Origin: Comamonadaceae bacterium
GTDB taxonomy: Bacteria; Pseudomonadota; Gammaproteobacteria; Burkholderiales; Burkholderiaceae_C
Direction of reading: 5' to 3'
Assembly (NCBI GenBank): GCA_027488985.1
Contig: JAIYAR010000003.1
Coordinates: 287,997 to 351,996, forward strand
DNA: 64,000 nt
Position numbers and translations under genes: made by a program. Positions 33,201-42,383 of this stretch are shown piece after piece. Position 1 is the first letter of the stretch. Every line of letters starts with the position of its first letter. The notes beneath the pieces were generated by a model. That model searched no databases. It saw only the letters and a program-made list of their open reading frames with translations, and had not been told where the DNA came from.

Positions 33201-36062
33201 TGCCAATGCAGGTTCCGCCACCGGCGCATCATCGAGTGTCAGTTCGTCGCTTTCCGGCGTAGTTGGCTCTGCGTACACATCCGCCAAGCGGGTTTCAAGG
33301 GGGGCCAACTCAGTGTTGGACGGAGACTCGAAATCTCCAAAATCAAAATCCCCGAGCTCAAGAACTTCAGTTTCGCGGTTGGACTGTCCAATGTGCTCTT
33401 CCTTGTGAATCGGCGCATCCAAGGCGGCCGTCTGCTCAAAGTCAAACATCTGTGTGGCTGCAAAGTCGACGGGTTCTGCAGGAAGCGTCTCTTCCAAATC
33501 ATCCAGACTATGGGCTAGCTGGGTAGCCTCAAAATCCTGGACTGGGAGAGGAGCCAACATATCTGCTCCCCCGATTTCGGTGGCTGCAAATTCGACGGGT
33601 GGAAGATCACCGTCGTCTACCTCGAGTACAAGGGTTGACTCATAGTGTATAGCTGCTGTCTCTGAAACAGGCGGTTCCATGGATTCTCGAGGCAATTCGA
33701 AAGCGCTTTCCAGCGGGGCGGCAGGCGCACCCATTGGCACCGCCAATGGCAGCCATTGGTCATGGAGCCGCAACGCATCCGAAGTTTTCCGGAATTCCAC
33801 AGAACTCCAAGCAGAAGCGTCGCCGGACGCAATATCCCGAATCCAACGCTCAAAAGCTGACATAGCCTCGGTTGAAGTCGCCATCAATGCATCACTGGCG
33901 GGCCGTTGTTCTGCAAGCGAGGTATTGAGCAACTGCTCAAAAGACCAAGCTGCCTCACCAAAGTCATTGAGCCCCACCATTCGGGAGCTGCCCTTAAGCG
34001 TATGGAAAGCACGACGCAGAGTGGTCTGATCAGCAAGGTTGCTCGGATCAAGCCTGAGTGCCGCAATCGCTTCGCCACCGCGGACCACCACTTCACGCGC
34101 TTCCTCAAGGAAGATATCCAACAGTTCGGCACTGTCGTCATCCTCTTCCGGCACCACCGCAATAGGCCGCACTACTGGCTGGGTACTTTCAGCGTCAGCC
34201 GGGTTCGCACTCAAGGCTTGTCCAGTCACTGCAACCAAAGCTGCCATGTCGTCATCAAGACTTGCCACATCAGTAGCAGCCTTGTGGGGCACGCTGGAAC
34301 GCTCGCGCCCCATCAAGGGTTTGAACTCGCCCAAATCCTCGTCGTAGACAAAAAGTGTTTTCGCCAGGCTCCGCTGATAGCTGAGCATGTCAATGAGGAA
34401 ACCCATTGCACCAAGGCTGTTGCCCAGCTTCTCAAACACACCGATTCGCGCGCTCGCCTCATCAACATCATCGACGAGGAATTGCTCGACACTGGCGCGC
34501 ATGCGCAAAGCCGCAATTGATGGCTGATCCAGTCCGAGCACAGAAAAGACGCCACGCATTTGCGCCAGTTGGCTAGGTACTTCCCGCAGCGGCCCCTTGT
34601 CTCGCGGGTCACGGAAAAACTGATCCAATGACTTTTCCACTTCTGCCAAGGTTGTGCGCAGTTCGTCCACAACACTACCCATCGTCTGGCGATCACTCAC
34701 CCGGCGATACAGCTCTTCCATCCAGGCTTCCAGCGGCTCGGGCTCTCCACCATCCGTTACGTGTTGCAAGCGCTGAGCAAGTCGGGCACTGCGGTCAGCC
34801 ATCTGGTTGTCAGTGGGATCCAGATCTTCGTAGGCGGCCTCAAGGTAGAGAACCGAGGTCGCCACTTCCATAGCGACCGCAGGTGAAGGCGCGGCGCCTG
34901 AACGCGCGGTGGCATCAATAGCACGCGAAAGTGCTTTGGCAAGCTCGCCACTTTCAGCATGTAATTTGGTTACCGCATCGGACACTGCGGCAAATTGTTC
35001 CGCGGCGGTCTTCAAACGATTGATGTCTCCACCCGCGAGTGCGGACCATGTTTCGGCAGCCGCTGCAATCCGCTTGCGCGCCAGCACCAGCAGGGCAGGA
35101 TCAAACCTTCCAAATTGCTCATGCACATAATCAACCGGCTTCGTCCTCGTCAGACCGTAAGCTTTGCGCACAGCCGCCAGCACCGGGGCCGACGACTCGT
35201 CTGCAGGAATAGCGCGGGAACAAAAGAAAACAATGTCCTGAGCCAAGCGCTCAGACACCGAGTGCTGCCCTTTGGCGAGCGCCACGTACTGCTGAAGAAT
35301 CCGGGACGCAGCGCGCTTGGTGTAAAGGTCTCCATCACACAGTCGCAGGGCCATGCCTTCGAAATAGGCAGCACTCACCGTCCAGAAGGTTTTCTCCTCA
35401 AGTGTGGTCGCTGCGGCTGCCAAACCCAAACTGATGCCCAGCAAACGGCGCGCGGCCTTTTCATCACCAAACCGCACCAAGCGCAACACAGCGTGGTCCA
35501 TTTCACGGCGGAGATCTGGCCCGATTGCACGAGGTGCGGTCTCTTCAGGCAATGGAATGGGTAGCCATTGCCAGGCAGGAGGCCACAGATCGGCAGGGTG
35601 AATGCGGTCTGCACCTGCCATTTCCAAGAGTGTCTTGTATTGAGGAAACAGTGCTACGGAAGACGCCGCTTTGCCCTTGAGCACCCCATCCAAATACTCA
35701 GTCAATGCAAAACTGGCGCGCTCCATGCAGTTTGCAGCTTCGTCGCTGCATTGCTCAGGCCGTTGTACAAAGCGTTGCGCCAAGGACTCCATCGCCCTCA
35801 GGAACTTGGCAGGAGCCTCCAAACCGACCATCTCCAGGGCGCCTACAGCCTGGTGCAACTGCTGCCGCGCAATGCGAAGGTGGCTGGCATCCAGCTCTGT
35901 CAGATCAGAGCCGCGAGCAAGCTCGGCGTCACGCACGAAGCGCCGCATTGCTTTGGTCGCACCGTCAAGCGACTTGCGCAACTCGTCCAAAACCCAAGCC
36001 AGAGGCCCCAGGTCCGTGATGGAAAGCTCATTGTCTCCGGGTGCGACAAGGTTTGACGACAT
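30186..36062 (-). CDS. chpA: Giant ChpA/PilL-type hybrid histidine kinase of the twitching-motility chemotaxis system
   Basis: 1958-residue CheA-type kinase. An N-terminal helical region (1-650) has degenerate Hpt-like repeats. Hpt domains with histidines follow at His687 (HTLKGSSRMVG), His1030 (HSLLGSSATVG, Lys replaced by Leu) and His1224 (HTLKGSARLAG). Next are a dimerisation helix (about 1355-1400), the ATPase (N-box Asn1528, later GRGIGMDVVRAEV), a CheW-like domain (about 1670-1815) and a C-terminal receiver (phospho-acceptor Asp1885 in LSDIEMPRMDGFD). This matches ChpA, which controls type IV pili through PilG and PilH. Last gene of the pilGHIJ-chpA operon. Confidence 0.95.
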   Translation of the reverse strand: MSSNLVAPGDNELSITDLGPLAWVLDELRKSLDGATKAMRRFVRDAELARGSDLTELDASHLRIARQQLHQAVGALEMVGLEAPAKFLRAMESLAQRFVQRPEQCSDEAANCMERASFALTEYLDGVLKGKAASSVALFPQYKTLLEMAGADRIHPADLWPPAWQWLPIPLPEETAPRAIGPDLRREMDHAVLRLVRFGDEKAARRLLGISLGLAAAATTLEEKTFWTVSAAYFEGMALRLCDGDLYTKRAASRILQQYVALAKGQHSVSERLAQDIVFFCSRAIPADESSAPVLAAVRKAYGLTRTKPVDYVHEQFGRFDPALLVLARKRIAAAAETWSALAGGDINRLKTAAEQFAAVSDAVTKLHAESGELAKALSRAIDATARSGAAPSPAVAMEVATSVLYLEAAYEDLDPTDNQMADRSARLAQRLQHVTDGGEPEPLEAWMEELYRRVSDRQTMGSVVDELRTTLAEVEKSLDQFFRDPRDKGPLREVPSQLAQMRGVFSVLGLDQPSIAALRMRASVEQFLVDDVDEASARIGVFEKLGNSLGAMGFLIDMLSYQRSLAKTLFVYDEDLGEFKPLMGRERSSVPHKAATDVASLDDDMAALVAVTGQALSANPADAESTQPVVRPIAVVPEEDDDSAELLDIFLEEAREVVVRGGEAIAALRLDPSNLADQTTLRRAFHTLKGSSRMVGLNDFGEAAWSFEQLLNTSLAEQRPASDALMATSTEAMSAFERWIRDIASGDASAWSSVEFRKTSDALRLHDQWLPLAVPMGAPAAPLESAFELPRESMEPPVSETAAIHYESTLVLEVDDGDLPPVEFAATEIGGADMLAPLPVQDFEATQLAHSLDDLEETLPAEPVDFAATQMFDFEQTAALDAPIHKEEHIGQSNRETEVLELGDFDFGDFESPSNTELAPLETRLADVYAEPTTPESDELTLDDAPVAEPALALDFPELSSSTQVVEENTSADMDDGMKVIGSLRMSIPLYNVYLNEADEWSRRLQTELGEWAMELAGPVSDSVISLAHSLLGSSATVGFMALSDMAKALEQALQHVQLHRQVQSQHAAVFCDSAEDIRRLLHQFAAGFVKEADADVLDALHIIIETEFPAPVMESAAEAEVVQDEYFEEAERLDAEPSPAAEALVVETPVALPAAVAEAAPLLVLDDQGDEIDALDSLDPDLLPIFDEEATELMPQLGSALRQWVARPDNQGARTEVLRLLHTLKGSARLAGAMRIGEMGHRMESSIELLGAEGLQTIQLEPLLGRFDAMQNAFASLGEVPDVDGPEALDKAPTVAPLSVVATSSQSTVAASLPKPLPTIQAPAVSAPRVQGNQSVRVRSQLLDRLVNQAGEVMITRSRMDERLTQLRSSLGELTGNLDRLRQQLRDVELQAESQMQSRLAQTKDSAQAFDPLEFDRFTRVQELTRMMAESVNDVATVQRNLQRSVEGTEDDLIAQGRQARELQKDLLRTRMVEFDGISDRLYGVVRQASKDSGKQVKLDIQGGAIEVDRGVLDRMAPAFEHLLRNAVAHGIETPADRASGGKTAAGNITVQVHQESNDVTVSFADDGAGLHLDRIRAKAEAKGLIGAGESLSDADAANLIFMPGFSTADEVTELSGRGIGMDVVRAEVHALGGRIETQTQANTGTTFKLVLPLTTAVTQVVILRMGEFSIGVPANIMETVLRVPAAQLQTAYANQSFSYGDEAVPFFWAGALLQVSAKSSEAGGKTLPVAIFRSAGQRLAVHIDEVLGNREVVVKNLGPQLARLPGLAGMSVLASGAVVLIYNPVALASVYGDQARMRGLDPESGTTDADSLQAQVAEAPTAAASAAGAALPLVLVVDDSITVRRVTQRLLKREGYRVALANDGLQALEKLQEEVPAVVLSDIEMPRMDGFDLARNIRADAKLRGLPIIMITSRIAEKHREHARELGVDHYLGKPYSEDELLGLVRGYCTAVVTP

Positions 36063-36114
36063 GGGTTCAGGCTCTCCTGGAATTCACGGGGCAATCGAAC
36101 GCGCCAAGACGCGA

Positions 36115-38376
36115 TCAGGAAATCTTGAATCGGGACACCGATTGGCGCAACTCTTCAGCCATGCGAGAGAGTTCACGCACTTGATTGGCGGTTGCACGGG
36201 TACCTTCACCGGTCTGCTCTGTCACCGCAAAAATGTGCTGAATGTTATCGGCCACCACGTTGGCGAGACCCGCCTCACGGGAAGCAGCATTCGAAATCTG
36301 CTCAATCAGATCCGCCACTTGACGGGACACGCGATCAATTTCTGTCAGCGCAGTACCGGCATTGTCGGACAGCTTCGCACCCTCAACCACACCCTGTGTA
36401 GAGCGTTCCATCGCGCCAATGGCATCCTGGGTATCCGTCTGAATGGCTTTCACCAGCGCGGCAATCTGTCGCGTCGCGTCGGCAGAGCGCTCGGCCAGCC
36501 GCTGCACTTCTTCCGCCACCACCGAGAAGCCACGACCAGCTTCACCAGCCGAGGCTGCTTGAATAGCGGCATTCAAAGCCAGGACGTTGGTCTGTTCAGT
36601 AATGTCAGAAATCAGCTCCGTAATTTCACCAATTTCCTGTGACGACTCACCCAGTCGCTTGATGCGCTTGGAAGTTTCCTGGATCTGATCTCGGATGGAG
36701 TTCATACCACCGATCGCGTTTTGCACCGCCTGCAGGCCGGACTCTGCCGCTTGGAGCGACTGACGGGCTACTGTCGCAGACTCTTGCGCTTGAGCAGACA
36801 CTTCGTTAATGCGACCCGCCATATCCAGCACAGACTTACCGGTTTCACGAATCTCGTGCAGTTGCTCGTTGGATGCAGCGAGCAATTCGGTAGACGTAGC
36901 ATCCACATCTGCGGTCGTTTGGGCCACTCGGGCCGCTGTGTTCTGCACGTTAGAGACCAGCGAGCGCAATTCTTCCACGGTGTAGTTCACCGAGTCAGCA
37001 ATAGCGCCGGTAATGTCCTCAGTCACCGTGGCTTCCTGCGTCAAGTCACCTTCAGCTACCGTTTGCAATTCGTTCATCAATCGCAAAATCGCAGCTTGGT
37101 TAGCATCGTTAACACGTTTGGCCTCCTGCTCCTGGCGCTCGGCTTCCAATCGCTGGTCCTCTGCTACCACTTGGCGTTTCCGGCTGTCTTGCAACTGCAC
37201 GTAAGAAAGGCCACCAGCGCAAATCAAAGCAAACAATGCAGCCAGCACCAACAATGCCAGTGAAGCGCCACCAATACCGGCTTGCCCGGAGAGCTTGGCC
37301 TGCAAGTCCTCCAAGTTACGACGCAACGGCTCACTATCCGCAATGATCGCGCCTTGCGCCTCACGGGCGGATACCAGACCTTGCAAGTTACCCAGAATCG
37401 CTCCCGCTTGAACGCGGGTTTCTTCATACATTTTGATCAAGGCTTCAAGTTGCTCGCGCGTTGCAGCGTCCTTGGTAGCAGTCAAACGCAACTCTGTGCT
37501 TCCTGACAGCAGCGCTTCAGAAATTTCCTTGAAAGTATTCAAGTCCTTACCCAACAAGAACACCGCTTCAGGGCTCACGCCTTCGGCCGTCAAAAACTCA
37601 TTGGAGGACTTGCCGATACGCTGAGTCAACATCACCAGCTGACCCACCGCGGAAATCTCAGCTGCGGGCGCATTTTGCTGCAGCTTCAAGGAGGCTACAG
37701 TCTCCGCGACCTCCAACAAATCAGACGACTGACGATTGATCAACCTCAGCGCGGAGCCGATCTGGGTCAGCATCTTTTGCTGAGCAATAACCGCCTTCGC
37801 GTTTTTGTCAGCGCGCTCTACCAGAGGAATCACTTTTCCAAGCTCGGGGGCGTAATCTTCATTCAAGGCGTTGATGCGCATTTCGTCATCACCGGACTGC
37901 AGGCCTTTAACTGACTTGGAAAGAATGCCTGAACTGTCTGACACGTCCGGGAACGCTTGCGCACTACCCACCACAGCCTGAGACACAGACTTCGCCAAAC
38001 GCTGCGACTGCATCAAAGACTGACCCGTCGCACCCAATTGCTGTGCAACCCGGTCCGACTGGTTCAAAGCGTAAAAAGTCACACCGGCCAGCACCACCAA
38101 AGCGCCACCGAGCAAAACGAACAAGGTACGCTGGTGCTGAACCACCGTACGGCGACCCAGGATCGGGATGGAAATCAACTCGCCCTCGGGCACCTGCGGC
38201 TCGTCGGGCATATTCGCCGCCGGTGCCTGCAAAGGTGCATTTTGCGATTCCTGCAAGGTTTCGTGTTCGGCGCTGTTGACCGTCGCATCGGGCATCGCGA
38301 GGCTCAGGCGCGAGTCCAGCTCCGATTCCGGTTGTTTTTTGGAAAACAGGTTTTTCAATTGATCGACGACGGACAT
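36115..38376 (-). CDS. pilJ: Type IV pilus methyl-accepting chemotaxis protein PilJ
   Basis: 753-residue transmembrane chemoreceptor. TM1 lies at about 83-105 and TM2 at about 369-394, enclosing a periplasmic helical domain with PilJ-type repeats. A HAMP-like region and the cytoplasmic signalling helix follow, with the conserved hairpin ALNAAIQAASAGEAGRGF at about 590-610. It senses surface contact or pilus state and feeds ChpA. Placed 20 bases after pilI and 52 before chpA. Confidence 0.95.
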   Translation of the reverse strand: MSVVDQLKNLFSKKQPESELDSRLSLAMPDATVNSAEHETLQESQNAPLQAPAANMPDEPQVPEGELISIPILGRRTVVQHQRTLFVLLGGALVVLAGVTFYALNQSDRVAQQLGATGQSLMQSQRLAKSVSQAVVGSAQAFPDVSDSSGILSKSVKGLQSGDDEMRINALNEDYAPELGKVIPLVERADKNAKAVIAQQKMLTQIGSALRLINRQSSDLLEVAETVASLKLQQNAPAAEISAVGQLVMLTQRIGKSSNEFLTAEGVSPEAVFLLGKDLNTFKEISEALLSGSTELRLTATKDAATREQLEALIKMYEETRVQAGAILGNLQGLVSAREAQGAIIADSEPLRRNLEDLQAKLSGQAGIGGASLALLVLAALFALICAGGLSYVQLQDSRKRQVVAEDQRLEAERQEQEAKRVNDANQAAILRLMNELQTVAEGDLTQEATVTEDITGAIADSVNYTVEELRSLVSNVQNTAARVAQTTADVDATSTELLAASNEQLHEIRETGKSVLDMAGRINEVSAQAQESATVARQSLQAAESGLQAVQNAIGGMNSIRDQIQETSKRIKRLGESSQEIGEITELISDITEQTNVLALNAAIQAASAGEAGRGFSVVAEEVQRLAERSADATRQIAALVKAIQTDTQDAIGAMERSTQGVVEGAKLSDNAGTALTEIDRVSRQVADLIEQISNAASREAGLANVVADNIQHIFAVTEQTGEGTRATANQVRELSRMAEELRQSVSRFKIS

Positions 38377-38396
38377 GGTAGGACCTTACGGATGAA

Positions 38397-38927
38397 CTAA
38401 GCGCTGATGCTCAAAAACTGGGGGGACTGGGAAAGAATGCGCAAGTTGATTTCTTGCCAGGCTTCTCCAGCACTGTCGACAAACACATTGCCAAAGAAGG
38501 CAGGCGCCCCCTCTGCAGGGCCGTGCGATTGCGAGAATGCATCGGCGCCGCGCAAGCCAGACAACACATCCACTTGCAACGCACAATTCACATCCAATGC
38601 AGCATTCAATGTGACCACACTAGGTTCTGTCGTGCCGGGCGCAGATAGAGTGGCTCCGGTTTCCGTTGCCATGAAGGCGGACAAATCCACGACCCCGAAC
38701 AAACCACCCCGGATATTGACCACCCCCCGGAACCACGCCACTGCATAGGGAACCGGCTGCACATGGGTCAAGGGAACGATTTCCCCCGATTGACTCAAGG
38801 GAAACAGATACTTTCCACCACCAGCCTGTACAGCCAGCCATGCGACGGACATCCCCTCTGAGCGGGCGGCCTGTAACCGGCTTGCAAGCCGGGCCTGAAG
38901 TTCTCGAAGTGCTTCTCTATTGGCCAT
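38397..38927 (-). CDS. pilI: CheW-like adaptor PilI
   Basis: 176-residue CheW-domain adaptor that couples PilJ to ChpA. Recognisable are the LFPLSQSGEIVPL strand and WFRGVVNIRGGLFGVVDLSAFM, the typical CheW core. It lies between pilH and pilJ in the twitching chemotaxis operon. Confidence 0.92.
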   Translation of the reverse strand: MANREALRELQARLASRLQAARSEGMSVAWLAVQAGGGKYLFPLSQSGEIVPLTHVQPVPYAVAWFRGVVNIRGGLFGVVDLSAFMATETGATLSAPGTTEPSVVTLNAALDVNCALQVDVLSGLRGADAFSQSHGPAEGAPAFFGNVFVDSAGEAWQEINLRILSQSPQFLSISA

Positions 38928-38939
38928 GGAACGCCGTAA

Positions 38940-39305
38940 TTAGCCCAAAGCCTTGATTTTGGACAGCAGCTCCGACGCATCCACAGGCTTGGTGATGTAG
39001 TCTTTGGCGCCTTGGCGCATGCCCCAAACACGATCCGTCTCCAAGCTTTTGCTGGTGCACATGATGATCGGGATGTCTGCGTACTCCGGCGTGCGGTTGA
39101 TGGCACGCGTGAGCTGGAACCCGTTCTGGCCGGGCATCACTACGTCCATCAGGATCAACTGCGGCTTTTCTTCGGCAAGGCGCTTGAAAGCTTCATCGGC
39201 ATTTTCGGCGGAGCGGACGGTGAAGCCATTCTTCTGAAGGATCTCGGTCAAGAAAAGCAATTCAGTTTTGGAGTCGTCAACGATCAATACTTTTTGGATA
39301 GGCAT
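38940..39305 (-). CDS. pilH: Response regulator PilH
   Basis: 121-residue single-domain receiver. The acidic pair is VDDSK, the phospho-acceptor Asp54 is in LILMDVVMPGQNG, the Thr/Ser is in IIMCTSKS, and the Lys in YITKPVDA. In Pseudomonas, PilH affects pilus retraction via PilT; here it is inferred from gene order. Its start overlaps the pilG stop by one base. Confidence 0.94.
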   Translation of the reverse strand: MPIQKVLIVDDSKTELLFLTEILQKNGFTVRSAENADEAFKRLAEEKPQLILMDVVMPGQNGFQLTRAINRTPEYADIPIIMCTSKSLETDRVWGMRQGAKDYITKPVDASELLSKIKALG

Positions 39306-39697
39306 CAGGCTGCTCCTTGCAAGGCGGCTCCGAATTGCTGCACAGCCTGCAGCAACTGGTCTTTGGTAAACGGTTTGGTGAGATAGTCCTGGGCACCGAC
39401 CATGCGGCCGCGCGCTTTATCGAATACGCCATCTTTGGATGACAGCATCACTACAGGAACGCCAGAAAATTTGGCATTGCGCTTGATAATGGCGCAGGTC
39501 TGGTAGCCATCAAGGCGCGGCATCAGGATGTCACAAAAGATCATGTGTGGCTGGTAATCATTAACCTTGGCCAATGCATCGAAACCATCTTCTGCAAGAA
39601 GCACTTCGTGCCCGCCCTGCTTGAGAAAGATTTCCGCGCTGCGCCGGATGGTGTTGCTGTCATCAATCACCAGGACTTTAAAAGTGGGTGCGGTCAT
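39305..39697 (-). CDS. pilG: Response regulator PilG
   Basis: 130-residue receiver protein with VIDDSNTIRRSAE at the N-terminus, phospho-acceptor Asp56 in MIFCDILMPRLDG, and YLTKPFTKDQL near the end. It acts upstream of cyclic AMP and pilus extension in Pseudomonas. ATG 39697 (MTAPTFKVLV) is used; a TTG two codons earlier extends the frame. First of the four core genes, after rubredoxin. Confidence 0.94.
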   Translation of the reverse strand: MTAPTFKVLVIDDSNTIRRSAEIFLKQGGHEVLLAEDGFDALAKVNDYQPHMIFCDILMPRLDGYQTCAIIKRNAKFSGVPVVMLSSKDGVFDKARGRMVGAQDYLTKPFTKDQLLQAVQQFGAALQGAA

Positions 39698-39768
39698 ACT
39701 CAAAGGGCTTGGCTCCAGTACTCACATGGAAGGTCAGGACATGCAAATTCCACACCCGGTGTGCGACA

Positions 39769-39942
39769 TCAGATTTGCACCATTTCGAAGTCTTCTTTGC
39801 GGGCGCCGCATTCGGGGCAAGTCCAGTTCATGGGAACATCGGCCCACAAGGTGCCTGGTGCTATGCCGTGGTCCGGTGCGCCGGCGACCTCGTCATAAAT
39901 CCAACCGCAAATCAAGCACATCCAAGTTTTTGTATCAGTCAC
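39769..39942 (-). CDS. Rubredoxin
   Basis: 57-residue one-iron electron-transfer protein with two CxxC pairs, MCLICGWIYDE and CPECGARKEDFE, which bind Fe with four cysteines. It has the typical aromatic residues (Trp7, Tyr16, Trp40). The start is GTG 39942. It sits upstream of pilG, a recurrent position in Burkholderiales, although its partner is not evident. It is divergent from thiD by 120 bases. Confidence 0.95.
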   Translation of the reverse strand: MTDTKTWMCLICGWIYDEVAGAPDHGIAPGTLWADVPMNWTCPECGARKEDFEMVQI

Positions 39943-40062
39943 AGCTTAAAGGGCCTTCAAATAGAATGCAACGATTGTATAGAGCAGGTTTTGTCCAAAA
40001 GACCGCCGCCCGACTAAAGATCGCCATTCTGCACGATGACTTACCCTAATAAAGGCCTCTAG

Positions 40063-40986
40063 ATGTCGGCAACACCCTCCCCGGAAATCGAGAATGCCAT
40101 CGGCGATGACGGGCCATCGGCTTGCGTGATGGCATTCAATGCCAACGACCCCAGCGGGGGCGCCGGCACCTCCGCCGACCTGACCGCCATTGCCTCCGTA
40201 GGTGCACACGCACTGCCGGTTGTCACCGGTGCTTACGTACGCGACACCACAGAGATCGTGGACCATTTCCCCTTCGATGACGAGGCAGTCACCGAGCAGG
40301 CACGCGTCATTCTGGAAGACGTGCCGGCACAGGTTTTCAAGGTGGGCTTTGTGGGCACGCCAGAGAACCTTTCGGCCATTGCCGAACTGGCGTCTGACTA
40401 CTCTGATGTACCCTTGGTAGCCTACATGCCGGACCTGTCCTGGTGGGAAGAAGACAAGATAGATCTGTATCAAGACGCTTGCACAGAGTTACTTTTGCCG
40501 CAGACCACTCTGTTGGTCGGAAACCACAGCACACTCTCGCGATGGCTGTTGCCCGACTGGGAGTCCGAGAAGAGCCCTTCCGCACGCGACATTGCTAAAG
40601 CCGCCAATGCATTCGGTGTGCCCTACACCCTGGTCACCGGCATCCCCCTACCCGACCAGTTCATTGATAACGTGCTGGCCTCACCGACCGCGGTACTGTG
40701 CAGTGAGAAGTTCGAGCGCTTTGAGGCCATCTTCACGGGCGCCGGCGACACTCTCTCGGCCGCCTTGTCAGCACTGATTGCCAGCGGCACGGAACTGAAT
40801 GAAGCCGTGACGGAGGCCCTCAGCTACCTGGACCGCTGCCTGGAAAATGGCTTTCGGCCCGGCATGGGCCACGTATTGCCTGACCGCCTCTTCTGGGCCC
40901 AACCCGACAGCGACGATGAAGAAGACGGCGTGCTTTCCTCCGTAGAAGCCGACTTTGAAGTCCCCCCCAATTCCACCCGACACTAA
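40063..40986 (+). CDS. thiD: Hydroxymethylpyrimidine/phosphomethylpyrimidine kinase ThiD
   Basis: 307-residue ribokinase-family kinase of thiamine biosynthesis. Landmarks are [32 protein letters not shown] at the N-terminus (positions 22-53, here split by the rule on long runs) and the ATP-site [16 protein letters not shown]. It has a C-terminal acidic tail of about 20 residues. No TPP riboswitch-like hairpin is visible upstream. hemL follows 14 bases later on the same strand. Confidence 0.93.
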   Translation: MSATPSPEIENAIGDDGPSACVMAFNANDPSGGAGTSADLTAIASVGAHALPVVTGAYVRDTTEIVDHFPFDDEAVTEQARVILEDVPAQVFKVGFVGTPENLSAIAELASDYSDVPLVAYMPDLSWWEEDKIDLYQDACTELLLPQTTLLVGNHSTLSRWLLPDWESEKSPSARDIAKAANAFGVPYTLVTGIPLPDQFIDNVLASPTAVLCSEKFERFEAIFTGAGDTLSAALSALIASGTELNEAVTEALSYLDRCLENGFRPGMGHVLPDRLFWAQPDSDDEEDGVLSSVEADFEVPPNSTRH

Positions 40987-41000
40987 CTGGCAGAAATTTT

Positions 41001-42302
41001 GTGACAGATCGTAATTTAAAACTCTTTGAGCGCGCCAAGCGCGTGATTCCCGGTGGCGTGAACTCGCCTGTGCGCGCATTCAAGGCAGTGGGCGGAACGC
41101 CCCGCTTCGTACAACGAGCCCATGGCGCCTACTTTTGGGACGCCGACGGCAAGCGCTATATCGACTACATCGGCTCCTGGGGCCCCATGATTCTGGGGCA
41201 CGGCCACCCTGCGGTGCTGGAGGCGGTGCAAAAAGCAACGCTCGACGGCTTTTCGTTCGGCGCCCCCACCGAACGCGAAGTCGAACTAGCCGAAGCCATC
41301 CTGGCGCTGGTGCCCAGCATGGACATGGTGCGCCTGGTCAGCAGCGGAACCGAAGCCGGTATGAGCGCCATCCGCCTGGCGCGCGGCGCTACAGGCCGCA
41401 GCAAGATTTTGAAGTTCGAAGGCTGCTACCACGGCCATGCCGATGCGCTGCTCGTCAAAGCCGGCTCCGGCCTGGCTACCTTCGGCAACCCCACCAGCGC
41501 CGGTGTGCCCCCCGAAGTGGTGCAGCACACCCTGGTGCTGGAGTACAACAACATCCAGCAATTGGAAGAAGCTTTTGCCCTGCACGGCAAAGAGCTGGCG
41601 TGCGTGATGATCGAGCCGATTGCCGGCAACATGAACTTCGTGCGCGCCAGTGTGCCCTTCATCAAACGCTGCAGCGAGCTGTGCACCGAATACGGCGCGC
41701 TATTTGTGTTTGACGAAGTGATGACAGGTTTTCGCGTCGCACCCGGCAGCGCCCAGCAGGTCTATGCCCGCAGCATTCCCGGCTTTGAGCCCGACATGAC
41801 GGTGATGGGTAAGGTCATTGGCGGCGGCATGCCCCTGGCCGCCTTTGGCGGCAAGCGCGCGGTGATGGAGCAATTGGCGCCCTTGGGGCCGGTGTACCAG
41901 GCCGGCACGTTGTCCGGCAACCCGGTGGCTACCGCGTGTGGCTTGGCGACCTTGGCAGAAATCAGCAAACCCGGCTTCTACGAAGACCTGGGCCGCAAAA
42001 CACAGTCCCTGATCAGCGGCCTGCAAGCAGAAGCCGACAAAGCGGGAATCGACTTCTGCGGCGACTCTGAGGGCGGCATGTTCGGCTTTTTCTTCTTCAA
42101 AGAACTGCCGCAAAACTACGCCAAAGTCATGACCACCGACAACGCACGTTTCAACACCCTATTCCACGGCCTGCTGGACCGCGGCGTTTACATCGCCCCG
42201 GCGCTCTATGAGGCAGGCTTCATGAGCGCAGCACACACCGATGCCGACATTGCAGAGACGGTCGCTGCAGCGGGCGATGTGTTTAAATTGCTATCAAAAT
42301 AG
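41001..42302 (+). CDS. hemL: Glutamate-1-semialdehyde 2,1-aminomutase
   Basis: 433-residue PLP enzyme giving 5-aminolevulinate for heme and chlorophyll. Motifs are [16 protein letters not shown] at the N-terminus, [32 protein letters not shown], and the PLP lysine in [17 protein letters not shown] (Lys271). GTG 41001 is the start. The last codons (LLSK) and stop fall within a dispersed repeat copy, so its C-terminus is partly repeat-derived. A terminator follows. Confidence 0.97.
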   Translation: MTDRNLKLFERAKRVIPGGVNSPVRAFKAVGGTPRFVQRAHGAYFWDADGKRYIDYIGSWGPMILGHGHPAVLEAVQKATLDGFSFGAPTEREVELAEAILALVPSMDMVRLVSSGTEAGMSAIRLARGATGRSKILKFEGCYHGHADALLVKAGSGLATFGNPTSAGVPPEVVQHTLVLEYNNIQQLEEAFALHGKELACVMIEPIAGNMNFVRASVPFIKRCSELCTEYGALFVFDEVMTGFRVAPGSAQQVYARSIPGFEPDMTVMGKVIGGGMPLAAFGGKRAVMEQLAPLGPVYQAGTLSGNPVATACGLATLAEISKPGFYEDLGRKTQSLISGLQAEADKAGIDFCGDSEGGMFGFFFFKELPQNYAKVMTTDNARFNTLFHGLLDRGVYIAPALYEAGFMSAAHTDADIAETVAAAGDVFKLLSK

Positions 42303-42345
42303 AAGCTACTCGCGCAAATAAAACAAGGGCTGGAAGCCGATTTTG
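42287..42345 (+). repeat. Dispersed repeat copy at the hemL stop
   Basis: TTGCTATCAAAATAGAAGCT, then ACTCGCGCAAATAAAACAAG, then GGCTGGAAGCCGATTTT. The stop codon of hemL and the 5' arm of its terminator belong to this copy. Confidence 0.65.
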
Positions 42346-42362
42346 CTTCCAGCCCTTATTTT
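42323..42362 (+). terminator. Terminator after hemL
   Basis: A stem AAGGGCTGGAAGC / GCTTCCAGCCCTT with loop CGATTTT is followed by a weak ATTTTAT T-rich tail. The left arm overlaps a dispersed repeat. Confidence 0.75.
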
Positions 42363-42383
42363 ATGGTGCCGTGGATTACGCGA

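Noticed and set aside
39943-40062. A TPP riboswitch upstream of thiD
   Set aside because: The 120 bases do not contain the conserved CUGAGA or ACCUGA segments of that riboswitch.
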